Source: Emticicia sp. BO119
GTDB taxonomy: Bacteria > Bacteroidota > Bacteroidia > Cytophagales > Spirosomataceae
Reading direction: 5' to 3'
Assembly (NCBI RefSeq): GCF_013912375.1
Contig: NZ_JACETV010000002.1
Location: forward strand, 434,001-498,000
DNA length: 64,000 nt
The notes beneath the pieces are model-generated. The model was not told the DNA's origin. It searched no databases and saw nothing but the letters and a program-made list of their open reading frames with translations. The translations under genes were made by a program, and so were the position numbers. The first letter of the stretch is position 1. Each line of letters starts with the position of its first letter. Shown here piece after piece: positions 1 through 9,470 of the stretch.

Positions 1-3000
1 TTACTTCGGTTTGTAAAGGGGCTGCAGGTATCAGTTTTACGGTCAACCCACCAGCAAGTGGGGCAACTCCTACTTCCTATGAATGGTCGCTGACCGGAGG
101 AGAAAATATTGGCACAATCAATGGATCTGCTACTTTTCCGGTAAATGTAACCTCGCCTGATGGTGGTCGGACTGTTACTATCAATTTCGGGAACCCTGAA
201 TACATTGAAGACATCACCCTATCCGTAAGAGCCAAAAATGCCAGCGGTGTAGGCTTACCCAGAGAGCTAAGTATTCATTTGAATCCCATTCCCGGGCTTC
301 CTGTCCTGAATAGTCCGATGATTAATGCAGGAAACTTTGCCTCACTTACCGTTTCCGGTTGTGCAGGAACTGTGAACTGGTATAAGGCAGAAAGTATATC
401 TCCGGCTAATTTGCTTGCTTCCAGTACATCGACATTTATTACCCCTATTCTTTATGAAAACATTTTTTACTATGCCAATTGTACCTCAACTTCAGGATGC
501 GTTGGCCCTCTACAAAAAACAATGGTGCATGTAGTACCAGGCAAAACCGATTGGGCAGTTTCAACCATGCACCCTCCGGGAGAAGTACCGGGAAGAAGTA
601 CTGCGACCGAAGGAAGGATAATCAAAATGGATGCAACAGGCAATAGCTATATTGCCGGAACAATGATTAACTCTTTTGATTATACGAATAATGGAATTAC
701 GACAACTGTGGTATCGGCACATCCGGGTGATGGGGGTAACGAACTCTTTGTGATGAAACTGAGCCCGACAGGAGCCTTTCTTTGGGCAAAATCATTTGGT
801 ATGCAAACTTCTTATGATGCGATTATTGATTTGGATGTTGCAACTGATGGATTTGTCTATGTGAGTTCTGTTCATCCTGCACCAGGAGAGGGCATACCTA
901 GTAATTTTAAATATGATGGAACATCCTACCCAAATGTGCATTGGAGAGGGGGCTCTCTTATTAAAGTAAACAATTCAACCGGTGCTTTGGTATGGGTAAA
1001 AAATCAGAATGAGAATAATAGCGGATTTATCACAGGCCCAAGAAGTGGAGAGGTAGAAATTAACGCAACGCGCCTTTTTGCGATTGACCACCAGATAGCT
1101 GTCGCTCAGGACTTTAATCAGCCACGTCTATTTGCTTCCCTGCTTACAACACTTGATGCAGATGCAGGCAATGTAATGCTTAATTCTCAAAAAGAATGGA
1201 CGCTGGATGGGGGTTGGCTTAGTACTCATGGAAATATACCTGCGTTTAAGTGGTTTAAGCAAATTAAACTAATTAATAATGGCAATAGTATGATAGTAAC
1301 CGGAGCAGCTGGGGATAATTACGATAAAGTATTTATATGCAGGATAGATAATATTAATACAGCAAATCCGACTATGGCCTGGGCCAAGATGCCTGATGTG
1401 AATGTCTTTAGTGGTGACCAATTGGGCATAACAGTAGACAATAGTGGCAACGTATATGCCATTTGCAATAAATCTTTTGATTCAAATTCACCTACTACCA
1501 CATTTACGTTTGCCGGAGAGAATTTTAATCTGGGCTATAATTATGTCAGTGGATTTATCTTAAAATATGATGCCAGCGGGAATGAAGTATGGGCCATGAG
1601 ATTATTTGCTCCTTCTTTTGGTAGTGGAAATGGTTTTGAGGCAATTAATAGCGACGGCATGAATATATATTTAGTGAGTGGTATGCAGTTTTTCCCGAGC
1701 TATACTCGTTATTATACTTTGGGTGATAAAATCGGAGGGACATACGCACTATGGTTTGCGAAAGTAAAGCCGGATAAAACCTGTGAGTGGATTTATGATA
1801 TTTTTGCTGATGGAGGGGGGGTAGTCATGGCAGCCAACGAAAATTCCATTATGCTCACCGGGAATGCGAGTGCACAATTAAGTCCCGATTTAACTATTCC
1901 GCTATCTGGCCCATTCAATGGGATGTCTGTTGTAAAGTTTATTCCTCAGAATAATTCCTGCAAGCCTGCTCAACCGGGCAATTTTACTCAAAGTAGTAGT
2001 AATATATGCAAAGGGCAGGTGAATGTGCCTTATACAGTGCCTAATGTATCTGGTGTAAGCTATCAATGGTCTTATCGTGGTACTGGAATTACATTAAATG
2101 CCACTTTTGGTAATACTATCACCTTAAATGTTGAGGCCAATGCCACCTCTGATACGCTTTATTGTGTGCCTTTTACTGAATGCGGTGCAGGGCCTGCACG
2201 GAAAATTTTTCTGAATGTGAACCAGAATTCTCCTACTGCCACGCTTTCAGCGGCTTCAGAAGTTAATTTTATTGCTAATGGGAAAGCCTCATTGAATATA
2301 AACTTTACCGGAACAGCTCCCTGGAATATGACCCTATCTGATGGATCTTCTTATACCTCTTCATCAAATACTTTATTAATCAATAAATCAGGCATTACAG
2401 CCAGTACATTGTTTACTATCAATTCATTAAGCGATGCCGCTTGTCCGGTAGGATTTTTTTCCGGAGAAGTGTATATAACAGCACCCAGATGTTTGGACAA
2501 AGCCTTGCTAACTTCAGATGGCTCTTATAGAAATGTGGATGGGTATAACTATAATGGAGATAAAGTTGTTTCAGGGGCTGTATCAGGACTTTCGAATGAA
2601 ATAACAGTAGAAATGTGGATTTATCCCTTTGATAATACTTATGCGTCTTTTTTTGGAATGGCAAGTCTCGGCTTACGCATTAATGGTGGTCATCTTCAAA
2701 TTCAGGGGACAGTCATGCCAAATGTTTCGATTGAAAGTAAAAAGTGGACACATATAGCAGTTTCTACCCTACCTGCCACTGGTAAAGCTTTAGTTTATAA
2801 AAATGGCGTTTTTATGGGTGAAGTAATAGTTGGAACATTTAATTTTAATAATTCAGATTTCTCTATTGGCAATGACCATGGCGTTGATGTTTATTTTAAA
2901 GGAATGATTGACGAGTTCAGGATATTTAATTATTCATGGACAATTGACGACATCCGTAATTTTATGAATGGGAATACTGCTGGTTATGAAGAAGACCTGA

Positions 3001-4292
3001 AAGTATATTATAATTTTAACCGGACAGGTACAGGGCCGGGATTAAACGTGACCAATATGGCTACTAGCGGAGCCTCGGCCAATGGAACTACGCAAGGCCC
3101 TACAGTTACCTTTAAGAATATTTGTACAGTTCCTGCACAACCGCAAAGTATTACAGCTGGCCCAGGTACTTTCTGTAAAAATTCGTTAGCCTATTTTTAT
3201 GTGCCCGATTCAACTTTTTTAAATTATCAGTGGTCTTATAGCGGAACCGGGGCTACACTAAAACCTAATCGGAATACACTAACACTTGAATTGGGCGCAA
3301 ATGCTACTTCAGGTACCGTAACGGTGTATGCTGTTACCGCTAGTAATGTATCTCCTGCAAGAATATTTGCCGTTGCAGTAGGTAATTGTGAGCAATCTCA
3401 TTGTCGTAAAAATGTTGTAAAATTTGATGGAAACAGTTTGGTGTCATTTGGTTCTATCGCAGCATCTTCAATTCCGCAGCGTAGTATTACTTTTTGGATG
3501 AAACCCGATTCATATTCAGATGGCACTACTAAACGTGGCATTTTTTCTAATTCCTGGGGTGGAGAAGGCCTTTGGCTGAATTTTGATAATAATGGTAATT
3601 TAGAATTTAATGGACAATATTCATGGTGGACTACCTATTATCCTACAAATATTACCTTTTCGAATGAATGGCAACTTATTGCTATTTGTAATAATGGAGA
3701 AAACTTATATATCTATAGAAACGGAGAATTAGTACATTCTAATGTAACAGGTGTTCATTTTATTGCTGGTATGGGAACTTTGATTGTAGGTTGGGCTCCG
3801 GGTACACTAGGCTTTGATGGTGAAATGGACGACTTCGCCATTTGGGATAAAATGCTAACGGCTGATGAAGTCCGTAATTTATATCAATCACGCTATATTT
3901 CAGGGTTGGAAAATAGTATCCGGGCATTCTATAATTTTAATGCAAATACAGGGCAAGGTAATGACATCACTGTGTTAAACAATGCAGTTGCAACCTCAGG
4001 AAACTATAATGGTATTACATCAGGCAATGAAAGCAATGTAAATTTCCCGGCTTTTATCGGTGCTTCTGATGAAAGCCTCGTAGGAAATAGCGGAACTGTC
4101 GCCGGAACTATTCTTAATCAAAAAACTTATATAGCTAATCAAACACTGACAGCACCTCCATCAGGACAAGCCAATATAATTGCTACAACAGCTAAAGTTA
4201 ATTATCAGGCAGGTAAATCGGTAACCCTTCAGCCTGGTTTTCAAACACAGGCAGGAGCCGTATTTAAGGCACAAATAAAAGGGTGTTATTAA
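1..4292 (+). CDS. Giant secreted LamG/PKD-like surface protein, 5' end outside window
   Basis: The reading frame is already open at base 3, so the N-terminus lies to the left of the window and about 1,430 residues are visible. In order these show a PKD/Ig-like segment (SYEWSLTGGE), a region with repeated motifs such as MDATGNSYIAG that resembles SBBP-type beta-propeller repeats, a second PKD-like stretch (YQWSYRGTG), a LamG/concanavalin-like domain (EITVEMWIYPF, then GMIDEFRIFNYS), a third PKD-like stretch (YQWSYSGTG), and a second LamG domain (SITFWMKPDS, then GEMDDFAIWDKM). The end (TAKVNYQAGKSVTLQPGFQT, then GAVFKAQIKGC) matches the 3-coathanger stack domain common at the C-terminus of large secreted Cytophagales proteins. 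By family it is probably an exported adhesin or glycan-binding surface protein. The ligand cannot be told. A clear terminator follows. Confidence 0.85.
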   Translation, partial: TSVCKGAAGISFTVNPPASGATPTSYEWSLTGGENIGTINGSATFPVNVTSPDGGRTVTINFGNPEYIEDITLSVRAKNASGVGLPRELSIHLNPIPGLPVLNSPMINAGNFASLTVSGCAGTVNWYKAESISPANLLASSTSTFITPILYENIFYYANCTSTSGCVGPLQKTMVHVVPGKTDWAVSTMHPPGEVPGRSTATEGRIIKMDATGNSYIAGTMINSFDYTNNGITTTVVSAHPGDGGNELFVMKLSPTGAFLWAKSFGMQTSYDAIIDLDVATDGFVYVSSVHPAPGEGIPSNFKYDGTSYPNVHWRGGSLIKVNNSTGALVWVKNQNENNSGFITGPRSGEVEINATRLFAIDHQIAVAQDFNQPRLFASLLTTLDADAGNVMLNSQKEWTLDGGWLSTHGNIPAFKWFKQIKLINNGNSMIVTGAAGDNYDKVFICRIDNINTANPTMAWAKMPDVNVFSGDQLGITVDNSGNVYAICNKSFDSNSPTTTFTFAGENFNLGYNYVSGFILKYDASGNEVWAMRLFAPSFGSGNGFEAINSDGMNIYLVSGMQFFPSYTRYYTLGDKIGGTYALWFAKVKPDKTCEWIYDIFADGGGVVMAANENSIMLTGNASAQLSPDLTIPLSGPFNGMSVVKFIPQNNSCKPAQPGNFTQSSSNICKGQVNVPYTVPNVSGVSYQWSYRGTGITLNATFGNTITLNVEANATSDTLYCVPFTECGAGPARKIFLNVNQNSPTATLSAASEVNFIANGKASLNINFTGTAPWNMTLSDGSSYTSSSNTLLINKSGITASTLFTINSLSDAACPVGFFSGEVYITAPRCLDKALLTSDGSYRNVDGYNYNGDKVVSGAVSGLSNEITVEMWIYPFDNTYASFFGMASLGLRINGGHLQIQGTVMPNVSIESKKWTHIAVSTLPATGKALVYKNGVFMGEVIVGTFNFNNSDFSIGNDHGVDVYFKGMIDEFRIFNYSWTIDDIRNFMNGNTAGYEEDLKVYYNFNRTGTGPGLNVTNMATSGASANGTTQGPTVTFKNICTVPAQPQSITAGPGTFCKNSLAYFYVPDSTFLNYQWSYSGTGATLKPNRNTLTLELGANATSGTVTVYAVTASNVSPARIFAVAVGNCEQSHCRKNVVKFDGNSLVSFGSIAASSIPQRSITFWMKPDSYSDGTTKRGIFSNSWGGEGLWLNFDNNGNLEFNGQYSWWTTYYPTNITFSNEWQLIAICNNGENLYIYRNGELVHSNVTGVHFIAGMGTLIVGWAPGTLGFDGEMDDFAIWDKMLTADEVRNLYQSRYISGLENSIRAFYNFNANTGQGNDITVLNNAVATSGNYNGITSGNESNVNFPAFIGASDESLVGNSGTVAGTILNQKTYIANQTLTAPPSGQANIIATTAKVNYQAGKSVTLQPGFQTQAGAVFKAQIKGCY

Positions 4293-4312
4293 ACTTTCGT
4301 AAAGTTGTCAAT

Positions 4313-4356
4313 AAACATGAGCCATTCTTCTGAAATTCGGGATGGCTCATGTTTTT
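4313..4356 (+). terminator. Intrinsic terminator after the LamG surface protein
   Basis: A 13-base arm aaacatgagccat and its perfect complement atggctcatgttt flank a short loop and run into a T tract. It starts about 20 bases after the stop codon of the giant surface protein. Confidence 0.85.
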
Positions 4357-4357
4357 G

Positions 4358-4588
4358 CTATAGCTTAAGGTATGTAAAAAGCTTTAATAAATTTAAACTA
4401 CTATTGCCAGATTTATGAATGAGTACATCTCCTTTTTTTTCGAATGATTCTAATAATACTTCTACGTCATTCATACTCTTTAGTAGCGGAGTATGTTTAC
4501 TCCTTTCTCGATTACCGAGCGTTGGTTCATCAATCCCTGGCATTTTACTAAATCTTTTCCGGCTTACACCTCTCAAATATCCATACAT
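4358..4588 (-). pseudogene. Remnant of a serine recombinase (resolvase/invertase) N-terminus
   Basis: The 76 residues begin MYGYLRGVSRKRFSK, close to the YGY(L/A)RVS start of resolvases. They later read KKGDVLIHKSGNSSLNLLKL, which lines up with the family's GD.L.V.K.DRL.RN..DLL helix. The active-site context is poor, because the DRLxR motif has become SGNSSL. The reading frame stops before the end of the catalytic domain, right against the neighbouring terminator. I read it as a decayed fragment left by a mobile element. The match is by eye and short, so chance resemblance is possible. Confidence 0.4.
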
Positions 4589-4613
4589 CAGGGGACACGA
4601 TTTGAGTTTTTAG

Positions 4614-5282
4614 ATATATACAAAGATTGAATGCCATTTTGTATAAGAACCTATATTATTCCAGAATCAGGACAGGTATTGTTGGTTTTTTTCCTGCCAC
4701 CAACGAGGCTATAGGGGCTGAACAGGATATAATCATTTACTGCACTTATCCCGGTAAAGCGGGAATCTCTTTGCGTTTAAAATAAGAAAAACGTCTGTTA
4801 TAGATGGTAAAAGCTCTGGTAAATGGGAAGCAATTGCGGAGCCTATCCAAAGGTTATAAAAAATAACTATTGGGAAATAATTATTCTAGTCTCGATCCAT
4901 GATAAACTATAAACTCTTTTAGAAAGAGTCAGCACTCATCAAAGCGCCTCTTTATTTTACTAGTCATATGCTAACCACTTTAACCCCTCTATAAATAGTG
5001 GCTCACAAAGTAATATTGACATAAAAAACCATTTCTAAAGCTAATTTGCGAAAATATTCAATCAATTCTATTTTCCAATTCAGGGCATTTAAGAAAATAC
5101 TATTGTACTATGGAATTGGATTTTGTAGAATGGATAGTAGGATTGCCTACCGTTGGGTAGCACTGCTTGGTATTTATTAGATCAATGGATAAAAGTTATA
5201 CCCTGCGACTGTCTCTTCACCACTTTTCTTCTGAAAATTTATATTACTTTATAAAAGGCTACCAAGTGATTTATTCAGAATA
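4614..5282. other. Intergenic stretch, no gene recognised
   Basis: AT-rich, with stops in all frames. A short open frame on the plus strand near 5167-5385 overlaps the end of the lipoprotein gene on the other strand and looks like a shadow. No tRNA, repeat or convincing promoter was seen. Confidence 0.5.
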
Positions 5283-5855
5283 TTATTTTCGTAATAGCAT
5301 ATTTTGGCATAGCCCATTTTTAATAGAAATAAATCCACCCCAGGCAAGTCCGGATACTCCTTCCTGTTTAGCAGCAAAAGGGTAGATGCCTGCGGGTAAA
5401 TTGACCGTTACAAAACCTTCCGCATCGCAATCAGGAACAAGGTTCCCATTGACATATTTATTTAGGACACCTATGTAATGCTCATTCACATAAATTTTAA
5501 TGGGATTGCCCTGAAAATCTGACCAGAATAGCAGGTAACCAGTCGCTGGAATGGTATGGATGGTAATAGTCTTTGCTGTAGAGTTTTGTCCGGTTTGTCC
5601 TTTGGCCGTCAGGGTAATAAGGTATTCCTTGTTTTCTGTAAACCGGTAAAAGGGCGTCACTTTTGTAGACTGCTTACCTGTACCAAAATCCCATTCATAA
5701 GTGTTAGCATTCTGAGAAGTATTGTAAAAATATACAAGCCCGTTGGTTGTTTCTTTATACGTAAAATCTGCGATTAGTACCGGTATTTCTTCTTTTTTAC
5801 AAGCATTTACCAGGATCAAAGCGGCAAGAAAATTTGTTAAGAAAAGTTTATTCAT
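5283..5855 (-). CDS. Lipoprotein with PKD domain
   Basis: The protein starts MNKLFLTNFLAALILVNACK, a signal peptide with lipobox VNAC followed by KKEE, so it should be lipid-anchored in the envelope. An upstream GTG-type start would put 13 extra residues before the signal peptide, so the internal ATG at 5855 is preferred. Residues about 25-100 form a PKD domain (YEWDFGTGKQST, then KEYLITLTAKGQTG), a beta-sandwich used for protein or glycan contacts at the surface. The rest (IKIYVNEHYIGVL, then FVTVNLPAGIYPFAAKQEG) resembles a small beta domain of PEGA-like style. It stands alone on its strand, with long intergenic DNA on both sides. The ligand is unknown. Confidence 0.75.
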   Translation of the reverse strand: MNKLFLTNFLAALILVNACKKEEIPVLIADFTYKETTNGLVYFYNTSQNANTYEWDFGTGKQSTKVTPFYRFTENKEYLITLTAKGQTGQNSTAKTITIHTIPATGYLLFWSDFQGNPIKIYVNEHYIGVLNKYVNGNLVPDCDAEGFVTVNLPAGIYPFAAKQEGVSGLAWGGFISIKNGLCQNMLLRK

Positions 5856-6224
5856 GTGGGCTGTTTTGTTTGCTAAAACTATAAATGCTTTCAATAAAAC
5901 TATGTAGCATAAGTGTCTGAATCTGATTTTTGTTTTGCTTATTAAGCAGCAACTGAGTAAACAAAAGCCGATTTTGTTGGACAGGTATCTACTATCGTCT
6001 TGTTTTCTCTATTGATGCTTCATGGAATACCTGAGAATTTCTCTTTTATGATACAACTACTAATTTGTATCTCATTTTTATTTGAAATCCTATTAGATGA
6101 GCCATCAAAAGCTTTACAAACAGAAAAGGATTTAGGCAGAAAACTGATAATTGGCCTATAGTTAAGGATAAGGTCTTTTTATTCAGGCAGTTTCAGGTAC
6201 TTAAAAATAGTTTATCCATATGTA
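5856..6224. other. Intergenic region, nothing recognised
   Basis: AT-rich spacer upstream of the PKD lipoprotein and downstream of the helical hypothetical gene. It presumably holds the lipoprotein promoter, but no consensus TAnnTTTG box stood out. Confidence 0.4.
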
Positions 6225-6872
6225 TTATTTGAAAAAAGGTAATCTTTTCATGATTTGGTAACGAATCACTTTTGAGGGAAGACTATGATACGCCAATAGA
6301 GACCATTTAAAATGGCTTACTAAAAAATCTATATCTTTGCTTTTTATCGAAATAAGCCTGTTGTTCAACCTGTTTAGGTTTTCTGTACTTTCTTTAAAGA
6401 GGTGTATCTGCTCTTTAAGGTTTCTGATGGTAAGAATTACCTGCTCATTTTCGTTGACTTGCTTTTCGACCAGTGATTCTTCTAAAAAGTATAAGGCCTG
6501 CTCTGGCCTCAATCCCATTTCGTGCGCTAAATTTTTTATTGTATGCCAGGCTTCTAATTTGACCCTTTCAAAAGTAGTGTTGAATTTTTTATAGTACTTT
6601 TTTGATAAAAATACTCTTTCGCCTTTATTTAATAAAAGACCTACTTTATTCCACAAGGCCTGTTCATCAATGAGCGTAATCATACCTTTCTTCTGGGCTG
6701 AAAGAATCAGTTTTTTAGCGCTTTTTGTAGATGATATACTCAGACTATCCTCCTCAATAATCATAAAAAAGGTCATTCGGGGAATAGACAAAGCCAATAG
6801 TTTGGGCAACCTGAGATAGGTCTCATAATCAATGAACCAGTTTTTATTTTTACTTTCTTGGGGGTTTACCAT
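6225..6872 (-). CDS. Hypothetical helical protein, 215 aa
   Basis: I do not recognise a family. The protein has no signal peptide and no clear membrane segment, so it is probably cytoplasmic. It is Lys- and Leu-rich. Residues about 120-185 (EQALYFLEESLVEKQVNENE, then LKEQIHLFKESTENLNRLNN) have the heptad pattern of a coiled coil or long helices. The start MVNPQESKNK is the only reasonable ATG. It is flanked by more than 300 bases on both sides, so it is likely monocistronic. A plus-strand open frame inside it is a shadow. Confidence 0.6.
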   Translation of the reverse strand: MVNPQESKNKNWFIDYETYLRLPKLLALSIPRMTFFMIIEEDSLSISSTKSAKKLILSAQKKGMITLIDEQALWNKVGLLLNKGERVFLSKKYYKKFNTTFERVKLEAWHTIKNLAHEMGLRPEQALYFLEESLVEKQVNENEQVILTIRNLKEQIHLFKESTENLNRLNNRLISIKSKDIDFLVSHFKWSLLAYHSLPSKVIRYQIMKRLPFFK

Positions 6873-7328
6873 AGTAGGGTCTAACTTTTTATTAATTGCT
6901 TCAAATTGAACAAATCAAGCTAAAGAATTCCTGGTTATTCTTTTGGTGCATACCAGTAGATTTGCATTTCTATCGCCATGCAAGCATAAGTAAGTAATAG
7001 TATTTGCCGGATTTTTAGAAAAGATTACACAGTTGTATCTTTTATATACTCATCCTGCTATGCCTGAGCAAATTTCTATTAGTTGACCTTCAATCTACTG
7101 CCCCCCAAACCAACTTTTCTTTATTGAGCCTTACCTACGCCTGTGATCGATGCCTTTTTAGTTTATTTTATCCTATATACGAGGAGATTTAACAAAAAAT
7201 CCTCTCTCTGTTTTATAAATATAAATAAGGCTTCTATATTTATCGGGATTTTATGCAATAAATTTTATCAGTAAGCTTGCTTGTTTTGCTAAACTACCCA
7301 AAATTATTTGAACACTCCAAGGATTATT
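6873..7328. other. Divergent intergenic region upstream of manC
   Basis: This separates two divergent genes and should hold both promoters. An imperfect inverted repeat near 7189-7224 (gaggagattt and aaatcctc) precedes the manC start by about 100 bases. No clear -33/-7 pair was found. Confidence 0.4.
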
Positions 7329-8396
7329 ATGAAGAACAATTATGTCATTATCATGGCAGGAGGTGTCGGAACAAGATTCTGGCCTTTTAGCCGTAGTACC
7401 AATCCCAAACAATTCCATGATGTTTTAGGCCTGGGGAAAACCATGATTCAGCAAACAGTTGAGCGTTTTGATGGGGTCTGCCCGCAAGAAAATATTTATA
7501 TCGTTACCAGCGAGGAATACTATGAGCTTTGTAAACAACAGTTACCCTATCTCTCAGACGACCAGATTCTATTAGAGCCGAGCCGCCGGAATACTGCCCC
7601 TTGTATCGGTTATGCCTGCTATAAAATTGCTTCCCGGAATCCTGACGCCAATATTGTGGTAGCACCAGCCGACCACATTATTCTGAAAGAAGAGGAATTC
7701 AGGACCCGCATCAACATGGCCCTGCATTTTTCAGAAAAAAATGAAGTATTAGTTACCCTGGGTATTAAACCGACTCGCCCCGATACCGGTTATGGCTACA
7801 TTCAATTTATGGAAGCAGAAGGAGATATTAAGCGGGTACGGACTTTTACCGAGAAACCTAACTTAGAGTGGGCCATCAAGTTTGTGAAAAGTGGCGAATT
7901 CGTCTGGAATGCCGGGATCTTTATCTGGCATGTACAGGCCATCAAAAAAACTTTTGAACTGTTTTTGCCTGAAATGGCGGAAGCCTTTGAAGGTATTAAG
8001 GAAGATTTTTATTCAGACCGGGAGGCTGAAGCCCTGAAAAAAGCTTATCCCCAATGCAAGAACATCTCCATAGATAATGGAGTGATGGAAAAGGCTGAGA
8101 ATGTCTTTGTGGTACTTTCCGATATTGGCTGGTCTGATTTAGGTACCTGGAAGTCACTCTATGATATTTCGGAGAAAGATAAAGACCAGAATGTCATAGA
8201 TGGTCAGACCATCTTGTATGATACACGGAACTCTATTATCAAAACACCACAGGAGCGATTGGTAGTCATCAATGGGTTGGATGGGTATATCGTAGCAGAA
8301 TACGAGAATGTATTGATGATCTGCAAAAAAGAAGATGAGCAGAAGGTAAAAGAATTTGTGGCGTTAGCCGGTACTCAGGGAAAGGAATTTGTTTAA
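7329..8396 (+). CDS. manC: Mannose-1-phosphate guanylyltransferase
   Basis: It makes GDP-mannose from mannose-1-phosphate and GTP in the cytoplasm, the precursor used by Gmd, Fcl and the 3,5-epimerase homologue further along. The N-terminus IIMAGGVGTRFWPFSR is the nucleotidyltransferase signature loop; NPKQF and the later FTEKPNLEWA motif complete the family pattern. At 355 residues it has only the transferase domain and lacks the C-terminal isomerase cupin of long ManC/AlgA proteins, as is usual in Bacteroidota. The ATG at 7329 puts the signature loop at the normal place; a TTG 21 bases upstream is also in frame but less likely. It is separate from the main polysaccharide operon and faces the ardC-like gene across a shared terminator. 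Confidence 0.93.
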   Translation: MKNNYVIIMAGGVGTRFWPFSRSTNPKQFHDVLGLGKTMIQQTVERFDGVCPQENIYIVTSEEYYELCKQQLPYLSDDQILLEPSRRNTAPCIGYACYKIASRNPDANIVVAPADHIILKEEEFRTRINMALHFSEKNEVLVTLGIKPTRPDTGYGYIQFMEAEGDIKRVRTFTEKPNLEWAIKFVKSGEFVWNAGIFIWHVQAIKKTFELFLPEMAEAFEGIKEDFYSDREAEALKKAYPQCKNISIDNGVMEKAENVFVVLSDIGWSDLGTWKSLYDISEKDKDQNVIDGQTILYDTRNSIIKTPQERLVVINGLDGYIVAEYENVLMICKKEDEQKVKEFVALAGTQGKEFV

Positions 8397-8456
8397 GATG
8401 TACCTCAGCAGAGGACTACGTATTTTCCTTTTTAAATCGACTAGGAAATTAGCAAA

Positions 8457-8489
8457 AGAGACCTACAATTCATTTTTAGGTCTCTCTTT
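8457..8489 (+). terminator. Bidirectional terminator between manC and ardC-like gene
   Basis: Inverted repeat agagaccta / taggtctct with A-rich DNA on one side and T-rich on the other, placed between two convergent genes. It can serve both strands. Confidence 0.75.
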
Positions 8490-8491
8490 AT

Positions 8492-9370
8492 TTAACCGTT
8501 AGAAACATTAACGTTGAGGATATACTCCACGGCCTGTTGGGCTTTGGAAGCAGCCTGAACAATAAATTTCTTATCATTTTGCAGCAAACCTAGCCAGCCC
8601 TGGATGTAGGCGGCACTATTGTTTAAATGGCTTATACCTACTCCTCCCAATGACGTTAAATAACAACTGCCGATTTCAGCGATTAATTCCTCAAATGAGT
8701 ACGTCTCGGAGCCAAAATGCGTATTTTCATACAAACTTTTCCGGGCAAGTCTGTGAAGCGCCCCGGTGGAATGAACTAATTCATGAAAGAGTACGCCATA
8801 AAATGAAGCCATGGATTCAAATTGTTCCAGTTTCGGCATCGTAATCGAATCATATTTAGGGTCATAATAGGCTTCGTGGCCCCGGTAATAAATCACTGGG
8901 CATAAGGGCATTTGTTGTAGAATTTGTTCACAAGAGACAGTGATGAGCTCGATAGGTTCTTGACTGGATTTGATATACTTTTCAGGAATGTTCACACATT
9001 GGTCTATATTAAATACAATATAGGTTTTCAATATAGTCCATTCCTGCAAGCTCATCTCACCATTCTTTATGACTTCCTTTTCATACTTTGTTGCATAAAT
9101 AATAAATGCGCCTTTTTCTCCTTTCCTAACCCTTCCACCTATTTGTTGTAATTGATAATGCGTCAAAAAATAGTTTTGGGGATAATCCAGGGTATTCAGA
9201 AGCATAGCATTAATGCCTGTATAGGGTCGCTTCGAGATGAGGTTTTTAGGCATACCATTAGGTTGCCACGGTTTTCGCCAGGGCACTACGTCTTTTTCCA
9301 GAAGGGCAATAATTTTCTCCGTTACACGTGTATACACATCATTGGGAGAAGTGAGGGTGACTTTTTGCAT
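8492..9370 (-). CDS. ArdC-like antirestriction protein (ssDNA-binding plus metallopeptidase)
   Basis: ArdC-type proteins protect incoming DNA from host restriction and are usually carried by plasmids and conjugative elements. Residues about 8-120 match the N-terminal ssDNA-binding domain (DUF1738 type): VVPWRKPW, then RPYTGINAMLL, then GGRVRKGEKGAFIIY. The C-terminal half has a zinc metallopeptidase signature, FHELVH at residues 195-200, followed by the helix with FEELIAEIGS. The length of 292 residues is normal. The gene stands alone, with no conjugation genes next to it in this window. It may be left from a past mobile element or domesticated as a defence modulator. The family call is firm; the present role is inferred. 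Confidence 0.88.
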   Translation of the reverse strand: MQKVTLTSPNDVYTRVTEKIIALLEKDVVPWRKPWQPNGMPKNLISKRPYTGINAMLLNTLDYPQNYFLTHYQLQQIGGRVRKGEKGAFIIYATKYEKEVIKNGEMSLQEWTILKTYIVFNIDQCVNIPEKYIKSSQEPIELITVSCEQILQQMPLCPVIYYRGHEAYYDPKYDSITMPKLEQFESMASFYGVLFHELVHSTGALHRLARKSLYENTHFGSETYSFEELIAEIGSCYLTSLGGVGISHLNNSAAYIQGWLGLLQNDKKFIVQAASKAQQAVEYILNVNVSNG

Positions 9371-9470
9371 AGAAGTAGCTATTAAATTGTTTAAAGAATA
9401 CTTTTAAACAATTCTATAACTACTTGCCAGGCTTCGACAGAGAGGGGAATTTGCATTAGCTGCAAAAATG

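Noticed and set aside
4419-4613. Plus-strand 64-codon frame over the resolvase relic
   Set aside because: Ser/Leu-rich complement of the relic with no start signal.
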